Shown piece after piece: positions 26,476-33,392 of a DNA stretch of 33,392 nucleotides. Position numbers and translations under genes: made by a program. Every line of letters begins with the position of its first letter. Position 1 is the stretch's first letter. The notes under the pieces are model-generated. The model was not told where the DNA came from, did not search any database, and was given only the letters and a program-made list of their open reading frames with translations. The DNA comes from Alcaligenaceae bacterium (lineage in GTDB: Bacteria > Pseudomonadota > Gammaproteobacteria > Burkholderiales > Burkholderiaceae_B): positions 1-33,392 of the forward strand of contig JAAYGT010000189.1 in assembly GCA_012727555.1 (NCBI GenBank), given 5' to 3'.

Positions 26476-26510
26476 ATTATGGCATTATTTAAAATTGACG
26501 TTAACGTAAA
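26476..26510 (-). promoter_or_regulatory. LiuR-like operator and promoter of the MBL hydrolase
   Basis: TTGACGTT-AACGTAAA at 26495-26510 on the plus strand is an inverted repeat with one mismatch and resembles published LiuR/AtuR boxes. On the minus strand TTAACG (26499-26504) and CATAAT (26476-26481) are 17 bases apart, a sigma-70 promoter for the hydrolase gene, with the box over its -35. The regulator's ATG lies 18 bp from the box on the other side, so autoregulation is likely. Confidence 0.7.
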
Positions 26511-26528
26511 CTGCACTCTCACCTTGCC

Positions 26529-26912
26529 ATGACAGAAACCACCTGGACCATCTCCCAGCTTGCCGAAGAATTCGGCATCACACCGCGCACCATTCGTTTC
26601 TACGAAGACCAGGGTATTGTCAGCCCCCGGCGCGAGGGCAGGAACCGGGTGTTCGTGGCACGCGACCGCACACGGCTGAAGCTGGCGCTGCGCGGCAAAC
26701 GCATGGGTTTCCAACTGGCTGAAATCCTTGACCTGATCAACATGTACGACGCCGCCCCCGGCGACACCACTGCACAGTTGCAACACTATGTGGAAGTGCT
26801 TGAGCGGCACCGCAGCACCCTGCAACAACAACGCAAAGACCTGGAACAAACGTTATCGGAAATTGAAGACCAGCTTGCACACTGCCATGAGCTGATGGCA
26901 AGAAACGACTGA
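26529..26912 (+). CDS. liuR: MerR-family regulator, LiuR-like
   Basis: This 127-residue regulator has the MerR winged helix at the N-terminus (WTISQLAEEFGITPRTIRFYEDQGI), then RVFVARDRTRLKLALRGKRMGF, and a coiled-coil C-terminus (LEQTLSEIEDQLAHCHELM) for dimers. It lacks the metal-binding cysteines of MerR/CueR. It closely resembles LiuR, which controls leucine and isovalerate catabolism genes in proteobacteria, and a matching operator lies 18 bp upstream. The divergent MBL hydrolase is a likely target. The liu genes themselves are not in this window, so the LiuR name is by similarity only. Confidence 0.82.
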   Translation: MTETTWTISQLAEEFGITPRTIRFYEDQGIVSPRREGRNRVFVARDRTRLKLALRGKRMGFQLAEILDLINMYDAAPGDTTAQLQHYVEVLERHRSTLQQQRKDLEQTLSEIEDQLAHCHELMARND

Positions 26913-27234
26913 ACCATACGCCCCGGCAGCGTGCCTGGCACGCGCCCGGGTTGATCAGCCTCCTCCCCTGCTTTGTTGCCGACTCGGCAAGCACACCAAT
27001 CTACCAAAAGCACTCAGAAACCAATCCTGAGACGCCCTCCCCGGTGTAACTCGCACCACCCCACGCTTCCTCTCACCACTGCCACTGTTCCAAACTGCAC
27101 CAATGCCCCGGTTAAAGAACAGTTCCCCAGAAATAATAATTGTATATATACAATTTAATAATGTATTTGACAACAAAATAGCCGGGCTCCTATAGTGTCT
27201 TCACCCCGAAACGAAAGACACCGAGCAGACCGCC
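26913..27234 (+). promoter_or_regulatory. Intergenic region with promoter and AT-rich palindrome for the CoA-ligase gene
   Basis: This 322-bp gap holds a GC-rich hairpin just after the MerR gene (GCGTGC-CTG-GCACGC at 26929-26943), without a U-run. Further on lies an 18-bp perfect palindrome, AATTGTATATATACAATT (27138-27155), in an unusually AT-rich stretch. A strong promoter follows: TTGACA (27167-27172), 18 bases, TATAGT (27191-27196). The palindrome sits about 55 bases before the expected start of transcription, a position suited to an activator such as a GntR or IclR regulator; which one is inference. A long plus-strand GC-poor segment here contrasts with the neighbours. Confidence 0.72.
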
Positions 27235-28821
27235 ATGAACAAACTCACGGATTACACGTCGTACACAGACGCACAGGCTCACTGGAACCCGGAAGCCTTG
27301 TGGAACCTGTTCGACGGCGCTCCCGAGCGCTTCAACATCGCCCACGAATGCATCGACCGCCATGCCGATGACCCACAACGTATCGCCCTCATCGTGGCGC
27401 ACGCCAACGGCACTGACGAAATTCTCAGTTACCGCGAACTGGCCACCGAGTCTTCGCGTTATGCGCACTTCCTGGTGGCACAGGGTATCCAGCCCGGTGA
27501 CCGCGTTGCCATCATGCTCGAACCCTCCAAAGCCTTTTATGCTGCCTTGTTCGGCGTCATAAAAACTGGCGCAATCGCCGTCCCCCTCTTTACCCTGTTC
27601 GGGCCCGATGGCATCCGCCTGCGTGTAGAAGACTGCGCACCGCGCATCCTCATCACCAACCCCGAAAAGGCCGGAACGGCCGAAAACCTGAAAAACCTGA
27701 CCACGGTTGTCATCAACCCGGAATTCCTGCAATCACTGACCGCGTACAACGACACATTCACACCGGTAACACGCGGTGATGATCTCGCTATCTTCCAGTA
27801 CACCTCCGGAACCACCCGCGAACTGCCCGATGCCATTCGCCACACCCATAAAGCCTTGGTCACACTGATGGTGGCCGCGCTCTACGGCACCGGCATACGC
27901 CCGGGCGACCGCTATTTCTGCCCGTCATCACCCGCCTGGGGCCACGGCCTGTGGCACGGCACATTGGCACCACTGGCCCTGGGCCTTACCGTTGGCGCCT
28001 TCTCCGGCAAATACAACGCCGGGCGTTTGCTGCAGGCCCTCAGCCAGCACCGCTTCAATGTCATGTCGGCCGCTGCAACGCATTACCGCATGATCCGCAA
28101 CTGCCCTGAAGCCACGCAACACCCATACAGCATCCAGAAACTTTCATTCACCGGCGAACCCATCGACAGCACCACCGAAGACTTCATCGAAGAACTCTTC
28201 AAAACCCCTGTCTGCAGCATGTACGGCACCACCGAAATCGGTGTCATCCTGGTCTCGTATCCCGGCGCGCCCGATTTCAAAGTCAAACGGGGGTCGCTGG
28301 GCAAACCCATACCTGGTGGCATCGTTGAGGTCCAGGATCCCGAAGGCAACCCCTGCCTTCCAGGTGTGGTTGGTGAAATGAAAGTCAAACGTCGCGGGGT
28401 CTGGATCCCCACAAAAGACCTGGGCAAGCAAGACGAAGATGGCTACTTCTTCCATGCCGGCCGGGCCGACGATGTGATCATTTCAGCGGGCTGGACCATG
28501 AGCGCCGTTGAGATCGAAGACGCCATGCTCAAACACCCTCAGGTTCTTGAAGCGGCCGCCATCGGGGTACCCGATGAACTGCGCGGCCAGGTTGTCAAAG
28601 CCTTTGTCGTGGCCAAGTGCCCCGGAACGGATGCATTACGTCAGGAAATCCAGGACGCCGTGCGGTTTCGCCTCAGTCAGCATGAATATCCACGCCACCT
28701 TGTTTTTGTCGACGAGCTACCCAAAACACCTGCAGGAAAAATTCACCGTAAAAAACTGCGTGATCAGGAAGCTGCACAACGCGCCACGACAAATCACCAC
28801 GCAACAGCGCCAACAACCTGA
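27235..28821 (+). CDS. AMP-forming acyl-CoA synthetase / CoA ligase
   Basis: This 528-residue ANL-superfamily ligase activates a carboxylic acid to acyl-AMP and then acyl-CoA. The A3 loop reads FQYTSGTTRELPDA (from residue 187): the usual TSGTTG-x-PK lacks the second glycine and the lysine, as in a subset of ligases. Other motifs are intact: SMYGTTEIG, EDGYFFHAGRADDVI, and the C-terminal PKTPAGK with catalytic lysine K502. Its closest general type is benzoate- or medium-chain-CoA ligase-like. It heads a cluster with a dehydratase, a CoA transferase and a Bug receptor, under a strong promoter with an AT-rich palindrome. The natural acid is unknown. Confidence 0.88.
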   Translation: MNKLTDYTSYTDAQAHWNPEALWNLFDGAPERFNIAHECIDRHADDPQRIALIVAHANGTDEILSYRELATESSRYAHFLVAQGIQPGDRVAIMLEPSKAFYAALFGVIKTGAIAVPLFTLFGPDGIRLRVEDCAPRILITNPEKAGTAENLKNLTTVVINPEFLQSLTAYNDTFTPVTRGDDLAIFQYTSGTTRELPDAIRHTHKALVTLMVAALYGTGIRPGDRYFCPSSPAWGHGLWHGTLAPLALGLTVGAFSGKYNAGRLLQALSQHRFNVMSAAATHYRMIRNCPEATQHPYSIQKLSFTGEPIDSTTEDFIEELFKTPVCSMYGTTEIGVILVSYPGAPDFKVKRGSLGKPIPGGIVEVQDPEGNPCLPGVVGEMKVKRRGVWIPTKDLGKQDEDGYFFHAGRADDVIISAGWTMSAVEIEDAMLKHPQVLEAAAIGVPDELRGQVVKAFVVAKCPGTDALRQEIQDAVRFRLSQHEYPRHLVFVDELPKTPAGKIHRKKLRDQEAAQRATTNHHATAPTT

Positions 28822-28913
28822 CGCACCCGAACACCCCCTTTACACCAGACACTTGCACAACTGATCAACGGCATACATGCCGGCCAACCGAAAAGAAACC
28901 GGAGGAGTCCATC

Positions 28914-30050
28914 ATGACCACAAACCCACGCTCATTTCCCAAAATCACCGACCAGGATCTCGATGACCTGAGCCGTCGTATCGGCGTCAAAATCGGTGCC
29001 ACCGCCGAACCCTGGTGCTACGAGGCCACGCGCGACAATATCCGCCATTACGCGCACGGCATCGGCGATGACAACCCGCTGTGGTGCGATCCCGACTACG
29101 CAGCAAAAACACAGCACGGCGGCATCATTGCGCTACCCAGCTTCCTGTTCACCACCAGCCGCATCGTCTCCGGCTACGTGGGCGGGCTACCCGGTGTCCA
29201 TGCCATGTGGTCGGGTGCCGACTGGACCTGGCACAAAAATGTGAAGCGCAACGATGTCATTTCCACTGAAGCCTATCTGAAAGAACTGATCCCGCACGAA
29301 ACCCGCTTTGCCGGGCGTGCCATCCAGCAGATCTATCACGTTGATTTCTTCAATCAGTCCGGTGACAAGGTTGCGGAAGCCGACAGCTGGTGTTTCCGCA
29401 CCGAGCGTGACCACGCGCGTGAAAAGGGCTCCAAATACGCTGAAGTCCGGGCCCGCGAACCCCGCAAATACACCGAAGAAGAACTGCAAGAAGCGTACAA
29501 ACTGTATGCGAATGAAGAAGTGCGCGGCAGCACACCCCGCTACTGGGAAGATGTTCGCGAAGGCGAAGAACTGCCCGTAATGTTCAAAGGCCCCATGACC
29601 GTCACAGGCTTCATTGCCTTCGCCCAAGGCTGGGGCGGCCTGTACATTCGTGCCAACAAACTGGCCTGGCAATTGATCGACGCCCACCCCGGCGTTGGCA
29701 TCAAGAACCGATTCGGTATTCCCGATGTCCCCGAACGTGTGCACTGGGAAGAAGATTTCGCACTGGAAGTGGGCGCACCGGGTGCCTACGATTACGGCCC
29801 GGAACGCAACTCCTGGCTCACTCACCACCTGACCAACTGGATGGGTGATGCGGGCTTCCTACACAAATCTTATTGCAAGATCCGCCGCCACAACCCCGAA
29901 GGCGACATGCTGTTCATCAAAGGCAAAGTCAAACGCAAATACCAGGAAAACGGCCGGAATCTGGTCGAGATCGAACAGGAAGGCCACAATCAGGACGGTG
30001 AATTGTCAGTACTGGGCACAGGCGTTGTGCAACTGCCCTCACGCGGCTGA
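28914..30050 (+). CDS. MaoC-like double hot-dog dehydratase/hydratase
   Basis: This 378-residue protein has two hot-dog domains, each about 150 residues, as in FAS1-like dehydratase/MaoC fusions: an N-terminal FAS1_DH-like half (VKIGATAEPWCYEATRDNIRHYAHGIGDDNPLW) and a C-terminal MaoC-like half (MTVTGFIAFAQGWGGLY). Such enzymes add or remove water at a CoA-bound enoyl group. The start follows a perfect GGAGGAG. It lies 92 bp after the ligase and 110 bp before the CoA-transferase, on the same strand. The active-site His and Asp are likely in ARDNIRHY...GDDNPLW, but I cannot fix them by eye. Confidence 0.84.
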   Translation: MTTNPRSFPKITDQDLDDLSRRIGVKIGATAEPWCYEATRDNIRHYAHGIGDDNPLWCDPDYAAKTQHGGIIALPSFLFTTSRIVSGYVGGLPGVHAMWSGADWTWHKNVKRNDVISTEAYLKELIPHETRFAGRAIQQIYHVDFFNQSGDKVAEADSWCFRTERDHAREKGSKYAEVRAREPRKYTEEELQEAYKLYANEEVRGSTPRYWEDVREGEELPVMFKGPMTVTGFIAFAQGWGGLYIRANKLAWQLIDAHPGVGIKNRFGIPDVPERVHWEEDFALEVGAPGAYDYGPERNSWLTHHLTNWMGDAGFLHKSYCKIRRHNPEGDMLFIKGKVKRKYQENGRNLVEIEQEGHNQDGELSVLGTGVVQLPSRG

Positions 30051-30160
30051 CCACCCCACCATCCGTATTGCCAGGGGCAACAGCCTCTGGCTGCATCCGG
30101 CCCGGTCGCCGGGTGCAAGGCACCTGTCAACGCTGCTCGTACTTGCCTGGAACACCCCTC

Positions 30161-31369
30161 ATGACTACGGAAAATCAGCCTGCAGTCCCACCGATCTGGT
30201 CCACACAACCCGCGTCAAGCGGCGCGCTGCGCGGAATACGCATTGTCGACCTGTCCAGAGTTCTGGCCGGCCCACTCTGCACTCAAATGCTGGCGGATCA
30301 TGGTGCCGACATCATCAAGATCGAACCACCGCAAGGCGATGAAACCCGCCAACTTGGGCCACCCTTCGATACCCAGGGCACAGCGGCCTACTTCAACGCC
30401 CTGAATCGGGGCAAAAGGACACTGTCGCTGAACCTTGCAACCGATGAAGATCGCGACGTTCTGCTTTCACTGCTGGAACAGGCCGATGTTCTGGTTGAGA
30501 ATTTCCTGCCGGGCACCATGGAAAAATGGGGCCTGGGGTATGAAAGCACCCTGTCACAACGCTTTCCGAAACTCATTTATTGCAGCATTACAGGCTTCGG
30601 AACCACCGGCCCGCTCGGAGGCTTGCCAGGCTACGATGCCGTATTGCAAGCCATCTGCGGCATCATGAGCATCAATGGCAGTCCGGAATCTGGGCCAACC
30701 CGCGTGGGTATCCCGGTCGTTGACCACCTGACGGCCTACACCGCATTGTCCGGTATTCTGATGGCCCTGCTGGCACGCGAGCGAACGGGCAGGGCACAAC
30801 GCGTTGAAGCTACCCTCTTCGATACGGCACTGAGCCTGCTGGTGCCCCATGCCGCCAACTGGATGGCCTCCGGCACTGAACCCCGACTGCTCGGCAGTGC
30901 CCACCCGAACATCGCCCCCTACGACAGTTTCCGCACACGTGATGGCCATGTATTCCTGGGCATACTGAACGACAACCAGTTCACCCGGCTTTGCCATCAG
31001 ATTCACCGTGAAGATCTGGCAACAGACCCGCGGTTCCAGTCGAATGCGCAGCGCCTGCGCAACCGGGACGCACTCAAGCTCGAAATAGAAAACGCCTTCA
31101 TGAGCCGGGAAAAAACAGAACTCTGTGATGTGCTCATGAAGAACGGCATACCTGCGGGTCCGGTCAATAGTGTACCGGAAGCGTTGAATCAAGCCCACGC
31201 ACACCACCGTGGCATGGTCGTGCAGCGCTCCGACTATCAGGGACTGGGCCTGCCTGTCAGACTGCATGCCACACCGGGGGTGGCAGGAAGCCCCCCACCG
31301 GCCTTCAATCAGCACGCATCCATCAAAGACGTTCTATCGAAGGCAGTAACGAAAATCGAAACCGCCTGA
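30161..31369 (+). CDS. CaiB/BaiF family III CoA transferase
   Basis: This 402-residue type III CoA transferase moves CoA between carboxylic acids. Family marks are RIVDLSRVLAGPLCTQMLADHGADIIKIE at the N-terminus, LNRGKRTLSLNL, and a segment with the catalytic aspartate at residue 188 (IPVVDHLTAYTA). The C-terminal half has MKNGIPAGPVNSVPEAL. The ATG at 30161 (MTTENQP) is preferred to one 31 codons upstream in poor context. In this cluster it may recycle CoA from the ligase product or load the acid from another CoA donor; having both a ligase and a transferase is unusual for one substrate. Confidence 0.92.
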   Translation: MTTENQPAVPPIWSTQPASSGALRGIRIVDLSRVLAGPLCTQMLADHGADIIKIEPPQGDETRQLGPPFDTQGTAAYFNALNRGKRTLSLNLATDEDRDVLLSLLEQADVLVENFLPGTMEKWGLGYESTLSQRFPKLIYCSITGFGTTGPLGGLPGYDAVLQAICGIMSINGSPESGPTRVGIPVVDHLTAYTALSGILMALLARERTGRAQRVEATLFDTALSLLVPHAANWMASGTEPRLLGSAHPNIAPYDSFRTRDGHVFLGILNDNQFTRLCHQIHREDLATDPRFQSNAQRLRNRDALKLEIENAFMSREKTELCDVLMKNGIPAGPVNSVPEALNQAHAHHRGMVVQRSDYQGLGLPVRLHATPGVAGSPPPAFNQHASIKDVLSKAVTKIETA

Positions 31370-31420
31370 CCTGCAGCACTTCATGACATCGAAACACAAA
31401 CACCACCCAAGGAGACAACG

Positions 31421-32389
31421 ATGCTGAACATGAAAAAACTGGCAACCACCCTGGCCCTGACCGTGCTGGGCACAAGCCTTGCAATAGCCACGCCCGGCTA
31501 CCCCGAAAAACCCGTACGGATCATTGTGGCCTACCAGGCAGGCCAAGGCACCGACATCGCCACCCGGTTCTTTGCCGACTACCTGACCAAAGCCATGGGC
31601 CAAACCTTCATTGTGGAAAACATCGGCGGCGCAGGTGGCGTGATTGGCACACAGGCTGCAGCACGTGCAGCCCCTGACGGCTACACCCTGACCATGGGCA
31701 CCAACGCCACCCACAACCTGAATGCGTTTCTGTATTCGAATCTGAATTACGACCCAGTCAAAGACTTCGAACCCATCATTCTGACCGGATCCTTCCCCAT
31801 GGTGCTGGTCACCACACCGAACTCGCCCTTCAAAACGGTTCCCGATATCATCAAGGCATCAAAAAACGAGGCCAAGGCTCCCGATATCGGTATGCCAAGC
31901 ACCACAGCCCGCCTGGTGTTCGAATTGCTCAAGGAGGAAAGCAAGGCCCCGCTGTTCGGAATTCCCTATAAGGGATCCGCCATGGCCATCTCCAACCTGA
32001 TCGGCGGGCAAATCGCGCTGTCGATCGATACCATCACAGCCACTCGTGCCAATATCAACGGGGGGAAACTGCGGGCCGTTGCCGTCACAAGCAGCAAACC
32101 CACCGACCTGCTGCCCGGCATCCCCACCGTTGCAAGCCAGGGGCAACCCGGCTTTGAAGTCACCGCCTGGAACGCTTTATACGCCCCAAAAGGTACACCG
32201 GCAGAAATCATCACCAAACTGAACCTTGAATTGCAAAAGTTCCTGGCCATGCCCGAAACACGCCAACGCCTGCTGGCCATGGGTTACGACGCGGGCGGTG
32301 GTACACCGAACGATCTGGCCCGCATGGTCGAGGCCGAACAGAAAAAGTGGGGACCCATCATCAAACGAGCTGGCCTGGCAGTGCAATAA
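31421..32389 (+). CDS. Bug-family tripartite tricarboxylate receptor (TctC)
   Basis: This 322-residue periplasmic receptor has a signal peptide (about residues 1-26) and a mature start GYPEKPVRIIVAYQAG, which is the conserved Bug/TctC motif. Other marks are GQTFIVENIGGAGGVIGTQAAARAAPDGYTLTMG and YDPVKDFEPI. Bug proteins bind carboxylates, nicotinate, amino acids and aromatic acids, and are expanded in Bordetella and relatives. An AAGGAG box precedes the ATG. No membrane partners are adjacent, as is common for orphan Bug receptors. It probably captures the acid that the ligase then activates. Confidence 0.93.
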   Translation: MLNMKKLATTLALTVLGTSLAIATPGYPEKPVRIIVAYQAGQGTDIATRFFADYLTKAMGQTFIVENIGGAGGVIGTQAAARAAPDGYTLTMGTNATHNLNAFLYSNLNYDPVKDFEPIILTGSFPMVLVTTPNSPFKTVPDIIKASKNEAKAPDIGMPSTTARLVFELLKEESKAPLFGIPYKGSAMAISNLIGGQIALSIDTITATRANINGGKLRAVAVTSSKPTDLLPGIPTVASQGQPGFEVTAWNALYAPKGTPAEIITKLNLELQKFLAMPETRQRLLAMGYDAGGGTPNDLARMVEAEQKKWGPIIKRAGLAVQ

Positions 32390-32424
32390 AACGCCCTGCT
32401 TACGGACGCAACACCCATAGGACC

Positions 32425-32453
32425 CGGGCACCCGCCATCCGGCAAGGTGCCCG
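32425..32453 (+). terminator. Hairpin after the Bug receptor gene
   Basis: An 8-bp stem CGGGCACC/GGTGCCCG (32425-32432 and 32446-32453) with a 13-base loop lies 36 bp after the Bug stop. It may end the catabolic transcript before the IclR gene. There is no U-run, so it is a weak candidate. Confidence 0.45.
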
Positions 32454-32545
32454 TCACGAACATCCGAACCCCATGACCGACCTGATCAAGCACAGACCAG
32501 GTGCGACAAAACCAGGGTCAGACCTTCCCTCTGTGAGGCGCTAAA

Positions 32546-33392
32546 ATGAACATGCTATCAATCATGCATATGCACGCACCCGTGCATCTGGGTAACATGG
32601 CTGCCCCCGATACGGTGCCTGCAGCATCCTCACGCTACAAAACAGGCAAGCTCATGACCCCCACAAAACCCTCCGGCCAGGCGGCGAAAGGTCCGCGCAT
32701 TCGCCCCGTACCCGCCGTCACACGGGCGGTAGCCATACTCCGTTTGCTGGGCAGTGCCAAAGAGCCCATGAACGTGAAATCCATCGCCGACCGCCTCGAC
32801 CTGGTACCCAGCACCTGCCTGCATATCCTGCGGGCACTGACCGCAGAACGGTTGTTAACCTTCGAGCCGGCCTCGAAACGCTACCGACTGGGTGCCGGCA
32901 TGCTGGCACTGGCGCGCGGCGTACTCGACACCAATACATTCGCCCAGTCCGTACAACCCATGCTCGACACCATCGCGCAAAAATGGGGCGTCACCGCGAT
33001 TGGCGTTGAAGTCATCGACATCCAGCACATCGTCGTTACGGCACTGGCCCATTCCCGACTGCCGTTTCGCCTTCACGTCGATATCGGCAGCCGCTTCCCC
33101 GCGTTGATCAGCGCAACGGGCCGATTGGTAGCCGCCTTCGGCCAGTACACCACCGATGAACTGCATGCCCAGTTCAAAACGCTGCGCTGGCAACAGCCTC
33201 TGAAATTCAACGACTGGCTTGCCGACGTTGAAAAAGCACGCCAGGCTGGCTACAGCATCGACGAAGGCAACTATATCGCCGGTATCACCATCATCGCCGT
33301 CCCTGTGCTCGATGCCTGTCAACGCATCACGCACACCATCGTCACCGGCGGCCAGACCATGAACCCCAGCACCGAGGAGCTGGTCAGGGCCA
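32546..33392 (+). CDS. IclR family transcriptional regulator, 3' truncated by window end
   Basis: This gene is open to the window edge, giving 282 codons plus one base. The winged-helix domain (VTRAVAILRLLGSAKEPMNVKSIADRLDLVPSTCLHILRAL) is at about residues 58-100, followed by the effector-binding domain (YRLGAGMLALARGVL, then QKWGVTAIGVEVIDIQHIVV, FPALISATGR, AGYSIDEGNYIAGITIIAVPV). IclR regulators bind small organic acids and often control adjacent catabolic genes, so it probably regulates the ligase-dehydratase-transferase-Bug cluster. A GAGG box seven bases before 32546 favours that start and adds a Met/His-rich tail (MNMLSIMHMHAP) of 36 residues; an internal ATG at 32654 is the alternative. 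Confidence 0.9.
   Translation, partial: MNMLSIMHMHAPVHLGNMAAPDTVPAASSRYKTGKLMTPTKPSGQAAKGPRIRPVPAVTRAVAILRLLGSAKEPMNVKSIADRLDLVPSTCLHILRALTAERLLTFEPASKRYRLGAGMLALARGVLDTNTFAQSVQPMLDTIAQKWGVTAIGVEVIDIQHIVVTALAHSRLPFRLHVDIGSRFPALISATGRLVAAFGQYTTDELHAQFKTLRWQQPLKFNDWLADVEKARQAGYSIDEGNYIAGITIIAVPVLDACQRITHTIVTGGQTMNPSTEELVRA

Noticed and set aside
1-33392. tRNA, rRNA or tmRNA genes
   Set aside because: I found no cloverleaf with CCA end or T-loop pattern in the gaps, and none of the gaps is long enough for rRNA.

Overview
The window looks like chromosome of a betaproteobacterium in the Burkholderiales, most likely Alcaligenaceae. The evidence is a Bug-type (TctC) solute receptor, a DUF1840 protein, the argS-SPOR-dsbA block, a bacterioferritin pair and a LiuR-type MerR regulator, all in a moderately GC-rich background. 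This assignment comes from gene families and order, not from a marker gene. I recognised no rRNA, tRNA or CRISPR array.

Layout. 1-328 is an unassigned edge. 329-2490 (minus) is a lemA-TPM-TPM envelope operon. 2832-8131 (plus) carries an RhlE-type helicase, a LysE exporter, a TRIC/UPF0126 membrane protein, prfC and an anchored protein of unknown function. 8186-9043 (minus) is bfr behind bfd, with a Fur-like box over the bfd promoter and start codon. rpoN (minus) and a two-helix membrane protein (plus) diverge at 10560-10583. leuA (11584) is preceded by a candidate leucine-codon leader peptide and followed by a strong bidirectional terminator. Two small conserved genes (minus) follow.

14299-18096 is a 1265-residue secreted Rhs protein whose variable C-terminal domain is a DUF2235/Tle1-like serine hydrolase. 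It has a Sec signal peptide instead of a PAAR domain and no visible immunity gene. argS, an FtsN-like SPOR protein and dsbA form the next operon.

The dsbA/metC junction is the most rearranged place. A fitAB-type toxin-antitoxin pair and a 232-bp IS200/IS605-type remnant sit between two copies (55/57 identical) of the dsbA tail plus metC tail. On the other side of metC lies a parDE-type pair with a clear promoter and palindromic operator. metC is therefore bracketed by two toxin-antitoxin modules.

The right part (24623-33392) holds a second LysE exporter, a metallo-beta-lactamase-fold hydrolase divergent from a LiuR-like regulator around a shared operator, and a catabolic cluster: CoA ligase, double hot-dog dehydratase, family III CoA transferase, Bug receptor and an IclR regulator cut by the window end. 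The cluster looks built to capture an organic acid, activate it to a CoA thioester, and hydrate or dehydrate it. The substrate cannot be read from the sequence.
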